The notes: a model not told the origin generated them from the sequence alone. Counted from the first letter of the stretch, positions 16,940-29,695 are shown. The stretch: 34,186 nt of DNA from Chara braunii (GCA_003427395.1 BFEA01000704.1:194260-228445); one strand, 5' to 3'. Program-made: numbers and translations.

Positions 16940-17890
16940 CTTACATACTCACATACACATTGTCTCGCTGCGCGAAACTGGTGACATATTAGGAATGAGG
17001 CTTCCGTGAGTACCAAAATTTTCACAACCTTAAGTGTGTTTTTTTTTTTTTTAATCAAACACCCCTATCGGTGTTAGTGGTGATGGTAAGAGCAGACACC
17101 ACTAGGTAGTGGGGAGAGACTCCACCTATTGGTGGGGAGCATCACCTGCTGGAAAACGGGTCCAGTGTCCCTTATAGTGATCGAGTTCGAGCCATATAAA
17201 AAAACAATGTGAAACAATTGTAAGGGGTTCCTGCCAGCATTGATTACCGTAGGGTCCAGGGGATTGAATGAGCAGGATAGAGGGGAGAGGAGGGGAATCT
17301 CTTCACCTTGAGCCTGGTGCCATTTTTGTTGTTATATGCTAATTCCTCCCTCCCCCTATTAGCAGTCTCAAACTGTCAATCTTCAATGGGTGATAGCAAA
17401 TATATATGATGAGAAATATATGCTCCAAACTCTCTGCTTGATGCATGTAGAACTGAAACAACTCAAGTATCTGAAGGTGGTCATTATGGAAGGGGTCGAG
17501 GCATTTTTAGTACGTTATTTAAGGAAAATATGAAACGAAAGATTATAAACTTTATTTATAAGACAACATGAAAACATGGTAAAGAGAAAGTGACTAGAGT
17601 TGTGAAACTGCACGTCTTAACTATATTTTTTAAGCAGAGGAACCAATTCAACACCAAATGGTGAAATCCATGGTCTAACCAAGTGCAATCGATTGATGCA
17701 TTTTATACAACGTTTGGAACATGAAGGCAACGACACATCGATTGAACAGGGACAGTGGTCTGATTCCAATAATTATTTTCACGAGCCAATGGGAAGGTAG
17801 GAGTTGTGTCGCAAATCCTCTCCAATGCAGGATTTGGGATGCGACATTATACGTGCGGCTTCTACAAAACCAAAATAATGAGGATGGGCC
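16940..17890. other. no recognisable gene
   Basis: A poly-T tract lies at 17039-17052. GAGTTCGAGCC at 17185-17195 resembles a Pol III B box, but no matching A box was found. GGGGAGAGACTCCACC and GGTGGGGAGCATCACC are small inverted pairs. Base composition begins to become more AT-rich from about 17.4 kb. Confidence 0.5.
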
Positions 17891-18082
17891 AACTAGCAAT
17901 GGGGAGAGAGTTCTTTGCTGACGAAGAGGACGAGGGATGAATGTGGTATCTTTTGTGGAATAGTTTGGGGATGATCCTATAAATTCAACTAGCAGTGGGG
18001 AGAGGGATCTTTGCTGTTGAAGAGGACGAGGGATGAATGTGGTATCTTTTGCGGAATAGTTTGGGGATGATCCTATAAATTC
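17891..18082. repeat. two perfect-length 96-bp tandem units
   Basis: Units at 17891-17986 and 17987-18082 both begin AACTAGCA.TGGGGAGAG and end GATGATCCTATAAATTC, with only a handful of differences. The constant length shows a recent duplication. Confidence 0.95.
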
Positions 18083-18323
18083 TGTGAGAATGGCCGAGAC
18101 AATTATCTAAGCAAAGAGGCATAAGGATAATCGACCTTCCTGAAGCCGCATGCATGCGCTGGAAACGTATTCTCTGAAAGTAAAGCCTCGTGTTTTTCAG
18201 TTTGAATTTGCATCTTGAATTCATCTCTCTCTTTGTCTTTTTCTCTCTCTGTCTCTCCGTCTCTCTCCGTGTTTCTCTCACACACTCTTACACACAAACA
18301 CTCACGCAACACACAACACACAA

Positions 18324-18324
<1 letters not shown>

Positions 18325-18374
<50 letters not shown>
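18325..18374. repeat. (CA)n microsatellite
   Basis: About 25 CA dinucleotides, preceded by CTCT-rich and CACAA-rich sequence from 18220. Confidence 0.98.
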
Positions 18375-18379
<5 letters not shown>

Positions 18380-18450
18380 ATGAACAAAAATCATAAGCAT
18401 TCACAAAACAAGTTTGAAATCAATTTAACAATTTAAAACACACAAACTAC

Positions 18451-18678
18451 GGGTTGTGCACCGTGCCCTTACGGTAAGTCAACTGTCATTCATACACTTC
18501 ACCTTAAGGAAAAATCCACATTTTAAACTAATTAATCTCATGCCTGACAAGTGTACATTCTAACATCTTAGACTTATTAATCTCATAACTAACGTCTTTG
18601 CCTTATGGGTTCTGCACCGTGCCCTTACGGTAAGTCAACTGTTCATACACTTTGCCTTAGGGAAAAATCAACATCTTA
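18451..18678. repeat. 72-bp direct repeat, 156 bp apart
   Basis: GGGTT.TGCACCGTGCCCTTACGGTAAGTCAACTGT is found at 18451 and 18607, each followed by TTCATACACTT..CCTTA.GGAAAAATC. TGCACCGTGCCCTTACGGTA contains the inverted pair CCGT/ACGG. A solo or truncated transposon terminus is possible. Confidence 0.85.
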
Positions 18679-19027
18679 CGGTTTGTTATAAGTGGATGGA
18701 CAAGTTAACAAGGATACAACCTGTAAGGATTGTAAGGGCTTCTTGAGGTTAATTGTTTCTTCCATTGATATCTGAATATCATTCACCCCACGTATAATTA
18801 GTGTATTCCACCGAAGCGGTAATCAACTCAAGTAAGTAAAAAAAATTAAGGTTGATGTCACACCCAAAATGAGAATTCTTTTTTTTTATGTTATCATTGT
18901 GAAATTAGGTATCCTGGATCGTCAACTTCAACCAAATGATTGAAACTCTATATTTCAATATCAATGTATGTGCCACATTTAGGCATGTGTGGACATATAT
19001 TAAATGGTAATGCAATAAATGACTAGT

Positions 19028-19352
19028 ACGTCAGCGGAGTGCTGGTACTACTTGCCCGACTGGGCAAAAATTTAATAATAATAATAATAAAACGTTTTTT
19101 TAGTTTGTGTTTCTATTTTGGTACAAAATTTTGATGTGATCATGAAACAAAAGTTGCTCAGTTTATTTTTATGTTTTTTTTTTTTTTGAAGTGGGGGGGG
19201 GGGGGGNNNNNNNNNNNNNNNNNNNNNNNNNNNNNNNNNNNNNNNNNNNNNNNNNNNNNNNNNNNNNNNNNGGGGGAGAGATGTTCTTTGGTCCTTGCAT
19301 TGTAGCTTCGCCCGGGAAAACAAGGTGATCCAGACGGCCCCGCTGGTAGCTT
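19028..19352 (-). mobile_element. diverged relative of the 29806 element (E1)
   Basis: The left end (GCGGAGTGCTGG.. ACTTGCCCGACTGGGCAAAAA, from 19031) and the right end (GGTCCTTGCA ... GACGGCCCCGCTGGTAGC, to about 19348) align with both ends of the intact element at 29806-30052, in reverse orientation. Its interior is A/T-rich with (TAA)n, a T-run and a G-run interrupted by N. Termini are too diverged to show a target-site duplication. Confidence 0.55.
19207..19271. other. assembly gap (65 N) inside a G-run
   Basis: N run flanked by G13 and G5. The gap size may be arbitrary; the true sequence is probably a long G/C homopolymer or a collapsed repeat. Confidence 0.98.
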
Positions 19353-20990
19353 ATGTAAACGATAATTTTTTTTTGTATATCAATATAGATAAATAATAAA
19401 TGTATTACGAAGACATTGTTTTTCATAAGTTGATACTTAGGTGAAAATGTAACAGGTAGCGTACAACTAGTTTGATGGAATATATGTTGACGTGCCTTGT
19501 TGGCTAACCGTATCGAAATGATTCAAACCTCATATTGCAATTTACTAAATAGGATATATTTTTAATATATGGATAAACACATTACGTATGTGTTATGACA
19601 GTAATTCAATGACTTATTTTTCTTAACACTTACTTGAATAAACACGTAAAGGTGCAACACACAAATCTGTTGATGAGATGTATAGTGAAATACTTTATTA
19701 CTTACGACACCGAAATGGCAAAGGTTATCTGAATCCTTTAACGAGTCAAAGCATATTTGAGAAGGGTAAGATTAGTTGTTGTTAAATAATTTTTATTTTC
19801 AAATAAAATATCTCGTCAACAGGTTCTTGTTCTTGTGGTATATCAAGGAGTTGTAACTTTTTTAAAAAGCTTTTTAAAACTTGTATTGTGTGATGGAATT
19901 TCGATCATAATAAGATTTGCCTTCACCGATATTTTTCTAGTAATGGTTGCAAAACCATAACAGCAGTTGAAAATATAACAGTTTTGCTCGAAAATACAAT
20001 GCCCCTTACCAAGTTTTATCTTTGTGGCAACCAATATATATATAACTAAATTAAGCTTCTCAATGAAAAACATCTTGCACCTGTAATTTTGTGCAAAGTA
20101 TTATAGGTTACTTGATAGGGATTGTTACAAAATGTTTACATTACCTTCAAATCAATTTCTTAGTAGTTAATATAGCTTATGGGCACATGACAATGACCAC
20201 CTGTCACCATCCATCCTCATATCGTACTAACTATACATATGTTTTGTTTTTCTTATTTATAATTTTAGGCCCCATCTATTATGGGCGTGATATTTGATTT
20301 GCTTATAAAAGTGAGGAATATCAACGTTGCAATGACTGAGGAATATAAAACGAACGGTTAAGTTTTTACCATATATTTTGGCCTTAAAGGATTGAAATTA
20401 TTTATTTATTAGCTTTAGCAAAAGTAATCTTAAAGTTTAAGGTTTTCACCTTTAAACAATATGTTTTTGAAAGAAGCATAGTGATTTCATTTTGAACAAC
20501 TAATGTTGTTGATGACGGACAAGAATACCTTGACGAAATAAAGGTTGGGTAACTGTAATGATGATGTGGAGAGTTTAAATATTTATAAAATAATATTATC
20601 ATCGTAATAGTCGATAGGAATTTGGACTGGTGATGTTAACACTAAAAGAAAAAATTAGAACAAATTAAAAAATTGTGAGAGAACTAGGGATTTGCAAAAG
20701 ATATCGGTAAGCTACAAATTGTTTTGCGCACTTAAGAAATGTAAAAGATTGGTGTATTCACAATGTTATAGAACCCATTCAGTCAAAGATTTAAACTCAG
20801 CTTATAGTATATTAACACTTCCCCCCAAAAAATAATGTTGTAATTATCAAATGTTTGTTTTTTAATGATAGAATTTGATAAAAAAGTTGTGTAAAAAAAT
20901 CAAATAAATAAAATATTAAAAGTTAGAAAATCAGACTTGTCTTCTTTCTTACTCAACATGCATGAAAACATATGGCAAACACACTGGTGA
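19272..20990 (+). repeat. duplicated segment, copy 1, block A
   Basis: AT-rich DNA that is collinear with 24150-26010 over its whole length, for example CGGCCCCGCTGGTAG, TGTTATGACA.TAATTCAATG, ACGAGTCAAAGCATA.TTGAG, GGGCACATGACAATGACCAC and GTTGTTGATGACGGACAA. Small indels and many substitutions separate the copies. No gene is evident; frames on both strands are short and Leu/Lys/Phe-rich as expected of AT-rich DNA. Confidence 0.9.
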
Positions 20991-22345
20991 CGAGTGCTCA
21001 TACAAAGCTCAGAAATATTGTGGCCAGGAAGATCGTACGGATTCAACTTGCTTAGAATGGCTATGGCGCATGTGCGTCTGTACAACACCCTTTTCGCTCT
21101 GCATCCTAAGCAACTGTTTACACTCACGCTACTCTAGATCTCCCTGAATGTCCCAGACACACACACAACTACCTGCACACTTATACACAAACACGTTGTA
21201 GCCTATGTCTAACGTAGCGCAACTACGTTTGCTGGCTATCTCTACCATTAACTAGTAGTTATAGCCGCTCCGTCTCCCTCTCATCCCATTTCTTCCTTGG
21301 GCACCTGCAGACCTCCTTGCACAAGTCGCTCAGGCGGCGCTTTCGTACGACTTGAAGTCTGAATGAATAACTGGATGATACCTTGTGATTTATACTTCGG
21401 GTGGTCGTAGGTCTGCTCCTTTCCACTGGGCCTACGGTGCACACAGTCCCACATGCTACTTGTTGACTTGACAAGGTGCGATTGAGACTGGGTACCGCTA
21501 ACTGGACCTGATAAGTCTGCCCACTTGCCCACTTGACCACTTCCCACTTGCCTACGAACCGCTTCCAAGACTCAAAGAGGCATTCTTAGAAGACTTGAGA
21601 CCTTCTTACTTGCCTTTTCGGTACTGTAGCAGCTACGACTAAGGTTGACCCTTCAGACCTACAACAACTACAACCAACTCAACAAGTAAGGAGCTCAAAC
21701 CTACAGGTAAGGTTGACCTACAACAACTACAACCGACTAAGGTTGACCCTTCAGACATAAGTTATGACTCTTACCCTACACGTAAGGAGCTCAAACCTAC
21801 TCAACCCTTGTAGGTACAACAACCTGAAACAGACAACTTTAGGGGCAGGGCATGGGTTCAAACCTAGAGGGGGCAAACTGTACTGTACACGGGTTCGGGG
21901 CAGATATAGGGATTGAGCTTTGGGATCTGCATCTGCTACCACGACGATGAAAATCGTTTCATTTATAACAATAATAAACGCTTGCGTAGCACAACCAATG
22001 TGTTCACGCCCTCCACGTTCGTGCGAATGACTCACGAACGTGTTTAGGCGAATATAATTTTATTTTTCGTTGAAAAAAAAAACTTGAAACGAGTTACAAA
22101 AACGAGTTATAATTGCACTCTAGGGCAAGATGCAGTTTGCAATTATATTTCGGGCACCCTATCTAGCCAGCAAGCTAGGTTGTATTCATTGTCAAAACTG
22201 CAATTCGAAAATGCATTTTGGTCTATAGTACAATTATAACTCATTTTTGTGACTCGCACGTAGTTTCTTCCATAAAATATTAGTTTTTGATTTTTCAATC
22301 ACGTTTCGATAAAAAATTGAACATGACTCCTAGGTAAACGCTGCG
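20958..22345 (-). repeat. duplicated segment, copy 1, block X (inverted)
   Basis: This block is the reverse complement of 26085-27376, while the A and B blocks on each side are in the same direction in both copies. The left junction carries CATGCATGAAAACATATG.CAAACACA, which in copy 2 is present at both ends of the block in inverted orientation. It includes one module of the family clustered at 27376-28870 (landmark at 21300) and a MITE-like element at 22090. Confidence 0.85.
22090..22256. mobile_element. MITE-like foldback element, copy 1
   Basis: About 167 bp with imperfect terminal inverted repeats of roughly 35 bp: CGAGTTACAAAAACGAGTTA at the left; the right end, read in reverse, is CGAGTCACAAAAATGAGTTA, both continuing TAATTG.ACT. 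The middle reads TAGCCAGCAAGCTAGG. No ORF. A second copy sits at 26160. No sure target-site duplication was found. Confidence 0.6.
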
Positions 22346-22799
22346 TGTATTATTGTTTTACATAACAAATATGGTTTTTAATTTAAAAAAATATATATAT
22401 ATATTTTTTATGTTCGTGGTTAGAGGGTCTTGGACGCTCATTCACACTCGGGCGAACATGTTCATGTTTGCCTTCGAACGCGAACAGGATGGTATGCAGG
22501 TAAACGTTAATGATTTTCTTATTGCAATTTTTTTTTAATAACTATTTTTAATTTGGATTAACAAAGAATACGCAAAATTAAAACATTGAAAACTTGGAGA
22601 TTTTTTATTATTATAATCATGTGGCTAATCATTATTTTTCCTGCTTTGTCAGCTGCTTGTCGGATGCGTTATCACAATGATTCCATAATCGATTTTTATT
22701 TTATGCAAATTGCAAGGCTATCAACGACAATGTAAGGTTGATGTCCGTGACCCCACTTTTACGCGAGCTCTATGGTGAAGCTCGTTACGAGCTAGGTTA

Positions 22800-22885
22800 T
22801 CCTGCTCTAGCCAAGCGGGTGCCCCACCAATAGGTTAGCGATTATGATTCTGACTGTGCAGGTGAAAGATCGAATCTTTGTCATA
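22800..22885 (+). repeat. tRNA-like A/B-box pair (SINE head?), copy 1
   Basis: TAGCCAAGCGG (22808-22818) matches the Pol III A box TRGYNNARNGG. AGATCGAATCT (22867-22877) resembles the B box GGTTCGAATCC. The 48-base spacing suits a long-variable-arm tRNA such as Ser or Leu, but no acceptor pairing was seen, so it is tRNA-derived at most. The second copy lies at 29615. Confidence 0.35.
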
Positions 22886-23374
22886 CCAACAATATAAACA
22901 ATTACTTGGGTTAGGCTTACCAATTGTTTTTCCTCTTTTATCCGGTTAATGAAATTTTAAATAGGGGAGCTTAAAAATATAATACTAAGGTTCATAATTT
23001 TTTGTTTTGTGCCACTACGGCCCACTTAAGTGGTTAGATTTTAGCCATACGAACTATTAATCGAGCGATTGGTAAGCTAATGTAAAAATTTATTAACGAG
23101 TATTAGAACACGCTGTATTTGAACACCACGAATAACGGGTTTTCCTTAAGCCTGGATAGCCTCCACTTGAACCAAGTTGATGTCGTAAATAAGGGGGCCA
23201 AAAGGGCGTGACAATTTTGTCGTACTACATGATAAACTTATTGCTAGTTGGAAACGACATATGATATGTTATTAATTTGTGTATTGTACTTGATTACGAA
23301 GGTTATAAAGTTAGCAATGAGGTAAAAAAAAGAAACTAGTTTTCGAGAGTTTGTAGATCTCAATCTTAGAGTCA

Positions 23375-23662
<288 letters not shown>

Positions 23663-24130
23663 TCATAAAATATTTGCCACCGACCTTTCCTGACCGCGAT
23701 ATATTCATGAAAGACTGATCATGTAAAATTATTGTATAAATGCATTAGACCAAACGTGGCTGTAGTGAGATTAAACTGATAGATTGGTACGGTGTGGTCG
23801 AAATTAGGTCGTATGTCCTTTCGCATGTTACAATTTTCACTCCAAATGAACACGATAAACAAAAAATAATTATGTCATGGTCGTGAAACTCCGTGTCAGC
23901 CGCGACGCTCAAAACAAGCAACAACGAGGTAAATTTTTAGTGGCACAATCTTGAATAGGTTATGCAATGCCTGAAAATTGTGTTGGTGGCTCGTCTTAGG
24001 TGTACTTTAAACCACCAACATATCTGGAGAATCTCGAATGAGCCTCTTTGAAAAAAATGGGGACTCGGGATAGGGCCTGTTTGAGGAAGGTTTTGTTTTT
24101 CCATTGTTCCTCAAGACTTTGTGTGTATGG

Positions 24131-24221
24131 GGGGGGGGGGGGNNGGGGGNGGATATGTTATTTAGTTCTTGCACTGTTGGGCCACCTGTGTAAACAAGGT
24201 GACTTGGGCGGCCCCGCTGGT
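24131..24221 (-). mobile_element. partial relative of the 29806 element (E2)
   Basis: After a G-run with N at 24143-24144 and 24150, CTTGCACTGTTGGGCCACCTG and GGGCGGCCCCGCTGGTAG align with the reverse complement of the left half of the intact element (CTACCAGCCGGGGCCGCCC, GGTGGCCAACCCATGCAAGG). Only this half is visible. It sits at the start of duplicated copy 2, in the place of E1 in copy 1. Confidence 0.5.
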
Positions 24222-24654
24222 AGTGTATGTAAACGATAAAGATTTTTCGTATATCAATAGATAAACAATAAATATATTATGAAGATGATTTTTTTCATAA
24301 GTAGATAGTTGGGTGAAAATATAACAGGTAGCGTAAACATGGTTTAATGGAATATATGTTAAAGTGCCTTGTTGGCTAACCTTATCGAAATGATTCAAAC
24401 CTAATGTTGCAATTTACTAAATATGATATATTTTTAATATATGGATAAATACATTACGTATGTGTTATGACAATAATTCAATGACTTATTTTTCTGAACA
24501 CTTACGTGAATGAACACGTAAAGGTGCAACACACCCAAGTGTTGATAAGATGTATGGTGAAATACTTTATTACTTATGACATCGAAGGGACAAAGGTTAT
24601 CTGGATCCTTTAACGAGTCAAAGCATACTTGAGAAGGGTATGATTTGTTGTTGT

Positions 24655-24697
<43 letters not shown>

Positions 24698-24706
24698 TCA
24701 AATAGA

Positions 24707-24755
<49 letters not shown>

Positions 24756-26010
24756 AAATATTTCGTCAACATGTTATTGTTCTTGTGGTATATCAAGGAG
24801 TTGCAACTTTTTTGAAAAAATTTTAAAAACTTGTCTTGTGCGATGAAATTTCTATTATAATGAGATTTGTCGTCATCGCGATTTTCTATTTTAAGGTAAA
24901 TAATAATGGTTTCAAAACCATAACAAAAGTTAAAAATATAAACGTTTTACCCGAAAATACAATGACCCTTACCAAGTTTTATCTTTGTGACAACCAAAAT
25001 ATATATAACTAGATTAAGCTTCTCAATTGAAAACATCTTTCACCTCTAATTTTGTGTAAAATATTATTGGTAATTTGATATGGATTGTTACAAAATGTTT
25101 GCACTACCTTCAAAACCAATTTCTCAGTAGCTAATATACCTTATGGGCACATGACAATGACCACGTGTCACCATGCATCCTTATATCGTACTAACTATAT
25201 ATATGTTTTTTTTTTTTTTTTTTTTTTTTTATTATTTTAGGCCCTATCTATTGTGGGGGTGATATTTGGTTTGCTTATAAAATTGAGAAATATCACCATT
25301 GCAATGACCGGGGAATATAAAACGAGCAGCCGACTTTTTATCATATATTTTTGCCTTACATGATTGAAATTATTTATTTATTAACTTTGAGCAAAAGTGG
25401 TCTTAAAGTTTAAGGTCTTCACCTTTAAACCATAAACGTTTTTCGAAAGTAGCATAGCGATTTAATTTTGAACAAATAATGTTGTTGATGACGGACAAAA
25501 ATACCTTAACCAAATCAAGGTTGGGTATAATAGATATAAACTGTAATGATGATGTTGAAAGTTTAAAAATTTATAAAATAACATTATCATCGTAATGGTC
25601 AATATGAATTTGGACTGGCGAGGTTAACAGTAACAAAAAAATCAACAAAATTATGATTTTAAATATTTAAGAACAAACTTAAGAACTGTGAGAGAACTAG
25701 GGTTTGCAAAAAATACTGGTAAGCTACAAATTATTTTTTGCACTTAAAAAATGCAAAAGATTAGTGTATTAACAATGCAATAGAACCGATTCAGTCAAAG
25801 ATGTAAACACTCATTATGGTATATTACCCCTTTCTTTTAAAAAAGTAATGGTGTAATTAATAATTATCAAACGTTTGTTTTTTAATGATAGAATTTGATA
25901 AAAAAGTAGTGCAAACAATTCAAATAAATAAAATATTAAAAGTTAGAAAATTAGACTCGTCTTCTTTCTTACTCATCATGCATGAAAACATATGACAAAC
26001 ACATTGGCGA
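24150..26010 (+). repeat. duplicated segment, copy 2, block A
   Basis: Collinear with 19272-20990, but with two (TA)n expansions and a T25 run (25206-25230) that copy 1 lacks. It ends at ACAAACACATTGGCGA, the inversion breakpoint repeat. No gene recognised. Confidence 0.9.
24657..24751. repeat. two (TA)n microsatellites
   Basis: (TA)n at 24657-24695 and 24712-24751 around CGTCAAATAGAATATG. Copy 1 has plain AAATAATTTTTATTTTC here, so both arose or grew after duplication. Confidence 0.95.
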
Positions 26011-27378
26011 TTAAAAACAAAAATCTGAAAATTTTGAAAAGCATATATGCTATATAAGACAACAATACATGCAATGTTTACCTAGTAGTCATGTTTCAAT
26101 TTTTAATCCAAACGTGAGTGAAAAATCAAAAACTAATATTTTATGGAAGAAACTACATGCGAGTCACAAAAACGAGTTATAATTTTGCTATGGACCAAAA
26201 TACATTTTTGAATTGCAGTTTGGACAATGAATACAACCTAGCTTGCTGGCTAGATAGGCTGCCTGAAATATAATTGCTAACTGTATCTTGCCCCATAGTG
26301 CAATTATAACTCGTTTTTGCAACTCGTCTGAAGTTTTTTTTTTTTTTTTAACGAAAAATAAAATTATGTTCGCCTTAACGCGTTCGCGAGCCAGTCGCGC
26401 GAACATGGTGGGCATGAACACATTGGTCGTGCTACACAAGCGTTTATCATTGTTATAACTGGAACGGTTTTCACCATCGTGGTAGCAAATGCAGATCCCA
26501 AAGATCGATCCCTATATCTTTCCCGAGCCCGTGTATAGTACAGTTTGCCCCATCTAGGTTTGAACCCGTGCCCTGCCCCTAAAGTTGTATGTTAAATGTT
26601 ATTGTACCTACGAGGGTTGAGTAGGTTGGAGCTGCTTACGTGTAGGGTAAGAGTCATAACTTATGTCTGGTTGTAGTTGTTGTAGGTCTGAATGGTCAAC
26701 CTTAGTCGTAGCCGCTGCAGTACCGAAAGGGCAAGTAGGAAGGTGTCGAGTCTTCTAAGAGTGCCTCTTTCAGTCTTGGAAGCGGTCCGTAGGCAAGTGG
26801 GCAAGTCGGCAGACTTACCAGGTCCAGTTAGCGGTACCCAGTCCCAGTCGCACCTTGTCAAGTCAACAAGTATCATGTGGGACTGTGTGCACCCTTGGCC
26901 CGGTGGAAAGGAGCAGACCTACGACCAACTGAAGTATAAATCAAAATGAATCGTCCAACTATTTATCCATTCAGACTATGAGCCGCACGAAAGCGCCGCC
27001 TGAGCGACTTGTGCAAGGAGGTCTGCAGGTGCCCGAGGAAGAAGTAGCCTGAAAGGAAGACGAGGCAGCCATAGCTACTAGTTAATGGTAGAGTTACCTA
27101 GCAGCCATAGTCGCACTATGTTAGAGATAGGCTACGACGTGTTTGTGTATGAGTGTGCAGGGGGTTGTGTGAGTGTCTGGGACATTCAGAGAGATCTAGA
27201 GTAGCGTGCGTGTGAACAGTTGCTTAGGATACAACGTGGAAGGTTATTGTAAAAACGCACATGTGACATAGCCATTCCAAGCAAGTTGAATCTGAACTAT
27301 GTTCTTGGCCACGATATCTCTGAGCGTTGTATGAGCGTTCGTCGCCAATGTGTTTGTCATATATTTTCATGCATGATG
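25974..27378 (+). repeat. duplicated segment, copy 2, block X with inverted end repeats
   Basis: Reverse complement of the X block of copy 1. Its left end (TCATCATGCATGAAAACATA, TGACAAACACATTGGCGA, 25974-26010) and right end (27339-27376) are inverted repeats about 37 bp long with one or two mismatches. Recombination between them would flip the block. A third copy of the CGCCAATGTGTTTGTCATAT part ends the complex at about 29080-29101. Confidence 0.85.
26160..26326. mobile_element. MITE-like foldback element, copy 2
   Basis: CGAGTCACAAAAACGAGTTA at the left and the reverse of AACTCGTTTTTGCAACTCG at the right; size 167 bp as in copy 1. The ends pair better than in copy 1 over TATAATT. Confidence 0.6.
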
Positions 27379-28870
27379 TCGGGCACCTGCAAACCTCCTT
27401 GCACAAGTCGCTCAGGCGGCGCTTTCATGCGGCTCACAGTCTGAATGGATGAATAATTGGACGATTCCTTTTTATTTATATTTCGGTTGGTCGTAGGTCT
27501 GCTCCTTTCCACCGGGCCAAGGGTGCACACAGTCCCACATGATACTTGTTGACTTGACAAGGTGCGACTTGGACTGATCCGTAGGCAAGTGGGCAAGTGG
27601 GCAGACTTACCATGTCCAGTTAGCGGTACCCAGTCCCTGTCGCACCTTGTCAAGTCAACAAGTATCATGTGGGACTGTGTGCACCATTGGCCCAGTGGAA
27701 AGGAGCAGAACTACGAACAACTGAAGTATAAATCAAAAGAAATCGTCCAATTATTCATCCATTCAGACTGTGAGCCTCACGAAAGCGCCGCCTAAGCGAT
27801 TTGTGCAAGGAGGTCTGCAGGTGCCCGAGGAAGAAGTAGCCTGAGAGGGAGACGAACTATGGCTGCTGACTAACTCTACCATTAACTAGTAGCTATGGCC
27901 GCTTCGTCTCCCTCTCAAGCTAGTTCTTCCTCGGGCACCTGCAGACCTCCTTGCACAAGTCACTCAGGCGGCGCTTTCGTGCGGCTCACAGTCTGAATGG
28001 ATGAATAATTGGACGATTCATTTTGATTTATACTTCGGTTGGTCATAGGTCTCTGCTCCTTTCCACCGGGCCAAAGGTGCACACAGTCCCACATGATACT
28101 TGTTGACTTGACAAGGTGCCACTGGGACTGGCTAACTCTACCATTAACTAGTAGCTATGGCCGCTTCGTCCTCTCAGGCTACTTCTTCCTCGGGCACCTG
28201 CAGACCTCCTTGCACAAGTCGCTCAGGCGGCGCTTTCGTGCGGCTCACAGTCTGAATGGATGAATAATTGGACGATTCCTTTTGATTTATACTTCGGTTG
28301 GTCCTAGGTCTGCTCCTTTCCATCGGGCTCGCACCTTGTCAAGTCAACAAGTATCATGTGGGACTGTGTGCACCCTTGGCCCGGTGAAACTTGAAAGGAG
28401 CAGCCCTACGACCAACGGAAGTATAAATCAAAAGGAATCGTCCAATTATTCATCCATTCAGACTGTGAGCCGCACAAAAGCGCCGCCTGAGCGACTTGTG
28501 CAAGGAGGTCTGCAGGTGCCCGAGGAAGAAGTAGCCTGAGAGGGAGACGAAGCGGCCATAGCTACTAGTTAATGGTAGAGTTAGCCAACCACCATTAGCG
28601 GTACCAAGTCCGAGTCGCACCTTGTCAAATCAACAAGTATCATGTGGGACTGTGTGCACCCTTGGCCCGGTGGAAAGGAGCAGACCTACGACCAACTGAA
28701 GTATAAATCAAAAGGAATCGTCCAATTATTCATCCATTCAGACTGTGAGCCGCACGAAAGCGCCGCCTGAGTGACTTGTGCAAGGAGGTCTGCAGGTGCC
28801 CGAGGAAGAAGTAGCCTGAGAGAGAGACAAAGCGGCCATAGCTACTAGTTAATGGTAGAGTAAGCCAGCA
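26700..28870. repeat. cluster of seven modules in alternating orientation
   Basis: A module of about 200-280 bp recurs with landmark GCACCTGCAGACCTCCTTGC: forward at 27383, 27935 and 28194; reverse at 27013, 27804, 28500 and 28780. One end has CTACCATTAACTAGTAGCTA; the other has GACTTGACAAGGTGCGAC and GGTACC. Neighbouring modules form palindromes with arms of roughly 200-260 bp, with centres near 27580, 27870 and 28328. Copy 1 of the duplication holds only one module (21300). All copies can encode a similar 80-codon frame (for example 26692-26949), but it is not intact across copies and no domain is visible. Confidence 0.9.
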
Positions 28871-29614
28871 ACCATAGTTGTGCTACGTTAGAGATATGAG
28901 TGTGCAGGGGGTTGTGTGCGTGTCTGGGACATTCAGAGAGATCTAGAGCAGCGTGCGTGTGAACAATTGCTTAGGATACAACGAGGAAGGGTATTGTAAA
29001 GACGCACATGCACCATAGTCATTCCAAGCAAGTTGAATCTGAACTATGTTATTGGCCACGATATCTCTGAGCTTTGTATGAGCGCCAATGTGTTTGTCAT
29101 ATTTGGACGCTAGTTCGTGCTTGGGCGAACATGTTGGTGTTCGTCTTCGAACGTCGCTATGCAGATAAACGTTAATAATTTTTTTATTGCATTTTTTTTT
29201 TAATAACTATTTTAAAATTGAAACAACAAAGAATACGCAAAATTAAGACATTGAAAACTCAGAGATTTTTTGTTATTGTAATCATGCTCCTGATTGTTAT
29301 TTTTCTTGCTTTGTCAGTCGCTTGTTGCATGCATTATCACAATGATTCCATAACTAATTTTTGTGTTATGCAAATTACAAGGCTATCAACGACGATGTAA
29401 GGTTGGTGATGTGGAATTAACTGGGTCACATCTCCTACTTTGGATCACGCAACTAAAACATGTGGCACTATAATACGATAAACTCGTGCCTTACAACGAA
29501 AAACTTTCAAATCTTTGGAGGGAGTTTCCTACACTTCTCCTCTTGAATTGGTCGGTGTCCGTGATCCTACTTTTACGTGAGCTCCATGGTGAAGCTCGTT
29601 ACGAGCCAGGTTAT

Positions 29615-29695
29615 CCGTGCTCTAGCCAAGCGGGTGCCCCACCAATAAGTTAGCGATTATGATTTTAACTATGCAGGTGCACGATCGAATCGTGG
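29615..29695 (+). repeat. tRNA-like A/B-box pair (SINE head?), copy 2
   Basis: TAGCCAAGCGG (29623-29633) and CGATCGAATCG (29682-29692), 48 bases apart as in copy 1. The A box is unchanged between the copies. GCACGATCGAATCGTGGTC could form a T-arm-like stem (CACGA/TCGTG). Confidence 0.35.

Noticed and set aside
16645-16992. Ser/Leu-rich plus-strand frame resembling a membrane protein
   Set aside because: It is a direct translation of CT and TATC microsatellites.
17185-17195. GAGTTCGAGCC as a Pol III B box
   Set aside because: No A-box motif at a workable distance upstream.
26692-26949. 85-codon frame shared among modules as a real gene
   Set aside because: Start and stop positions differ among the modules, there is no domain, and the frame follows from the modules' DNA similarity.
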